A stretch of 64,000 nt of DNA from Lachnospiraceae bacterium (GTDB taxonomy: Bacteria; Bacillota_A; Clostridia; Lachnospirales; Lachnospiraceae): positions 1 through 64,000 of the forward strand of contig JAFQCI010000093.1 in NCBI GenBank assembly GCA_017416505.1, given 5' to 3'. Numbering within the stretch: the stretch's first letter is position 1; every line of letters starts with the position of its first letter. A program made the translations under genes and the position numbers. Below are positions 63,834 through 64,000 of this stretch, piece by piece. The notes below the pieces were generated by a model that was not told the origin of the DNA, made no database searches, and saw nothing but the letters and a program-made list of their open reading frames with translations.

Positions 63834-64000
63834 AGATTTATAACCTTCTTCTTTAAGCAATTAACTACGATAATCTGCCTTTATTTTAACTTGGTCATAA
63901 CTTTATTTTTCCTATACTTCATCACTTAAATGATAATTTAAGTACTTTACTCGTTTACTTATCAAAACAGCCAGTACCTGTTTTGCTTCATTTACATTTT
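63831..64000 (-). pseudogene. Decayed coding relic at right edge
   Basis: One leftward frame reads protein-like sequence with stops at about 63912, 63903 and 63879: NVNEAKQVLAVLISKR, then SYDQVKIKADYRS, then LLKEEGYKS before a final stop at 63831. No ribosome binding site or family is recognisable. It could be the remains of a gene whose body lies beyond the window. Confidence 0.3.

Noticed and set aside
1..64000. tRNA, rRNA, prophage or complete insertion sequence
   Set aside because: No such genes, integrase or transposase were seen by reading either strand.

Overview
The window is a low-GC (about one third G+C) chromosomal segment of an anaerobic Firmicute. The best fit is a Lachnospiraceae-type clostridium: AGGAGG-type ribosome binding sites are frequent, GTG and TTG starts are common, and there is an AgrBD-type peptide system with HPK10/LytTR partners, clostridial DUF368, DUF4037 and DUF4474 families and YaiI/UPF0178. 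No rRNA, tRNA, CRISPR array, complete insertion sequence or prophage was seen. Nearly all genes are intact; four are visibly damaged.

Layout, left to right. 1-7.3 kb: a leftward locus with a membrane protein, a tandem pair of membrane proteins (one truncated), a 1262-residue secreted TSP3-repeat/vWA protein, a 15-residue Trp-rich peptide behind a LytTR-style promoter, an HPK10 sensor and a LytTR regulator that has lost its receiver. 7.3-15.1 kb: diguanylate cyclase, heterodimeric ABC exporter, UPF0178 protein, small conserved protein and DNA polymerase IV. 15.4-22.4 kb: a seven-gene leftward operon for Na+, proton, phosphate and lipid-carrier transport. 22.8-26.6 kb: a chemoreceptor divergent from a frameshifted HPK10/LytTR pair that shares its membrane sensor. 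26.6-31 kb: an OmpR-type two-component system, a heptad-repeat coiled-coil protein and an XRE regulator. 31-34.2 kb: a complete agr-like system (agrD, agrB, divergent agrA and agrC). 34-46.7 kb: acetyltransferase, two-component pair, TPR/DUF4037 protein, FUSC-type membrane protein, dCache chemoreceptor, HipA-like kinase pair and a membrane protein ending in an L7/L12-like motif. 47-51.5 kb: a second, rightward TSP3/vWA protein with an in-frame stop in its signal peptide, followed by a membrane ankyrin protein. 51.6-64 kb: C39-type peptidase, VanRS-like pair, large deacetylase/beta-helix surface protein, ferritin-like protein, and an ECF sigma factor/ABC transporter operon.

The main result is a possible quorum-regulated secreted-effector system spread over the window. 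The two giant secreted proteins share signal region, carbohydrate-binding-like N terminus, TSP3 repeats and vWA domain, but their C termini are unrelated: helical and partly hydrophobic in one, DUF4474 in the other. Each is followed by a membrane protein, a tandemly duplicated one in the first locus and an ankyrin protein in the second. This is the architecture of polymorphic toxin/immunity loci. The promoter of the second copy carries almost the same LytTR-type direct repeat as the agrD promoter, and the first copy is transcribed behind a Trp-rich micropeptide from a promoter of the same geometry with a different repeat sequence. Toxin, immunity and pheromone roles are inference; the sequence similarities and promoter geometry are read directly.

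Two MITE-like intergenic repeat families (one copy with terminal inverted repeats and a 6-bp target duplication) and a third short repeat family are scattered between the genes.
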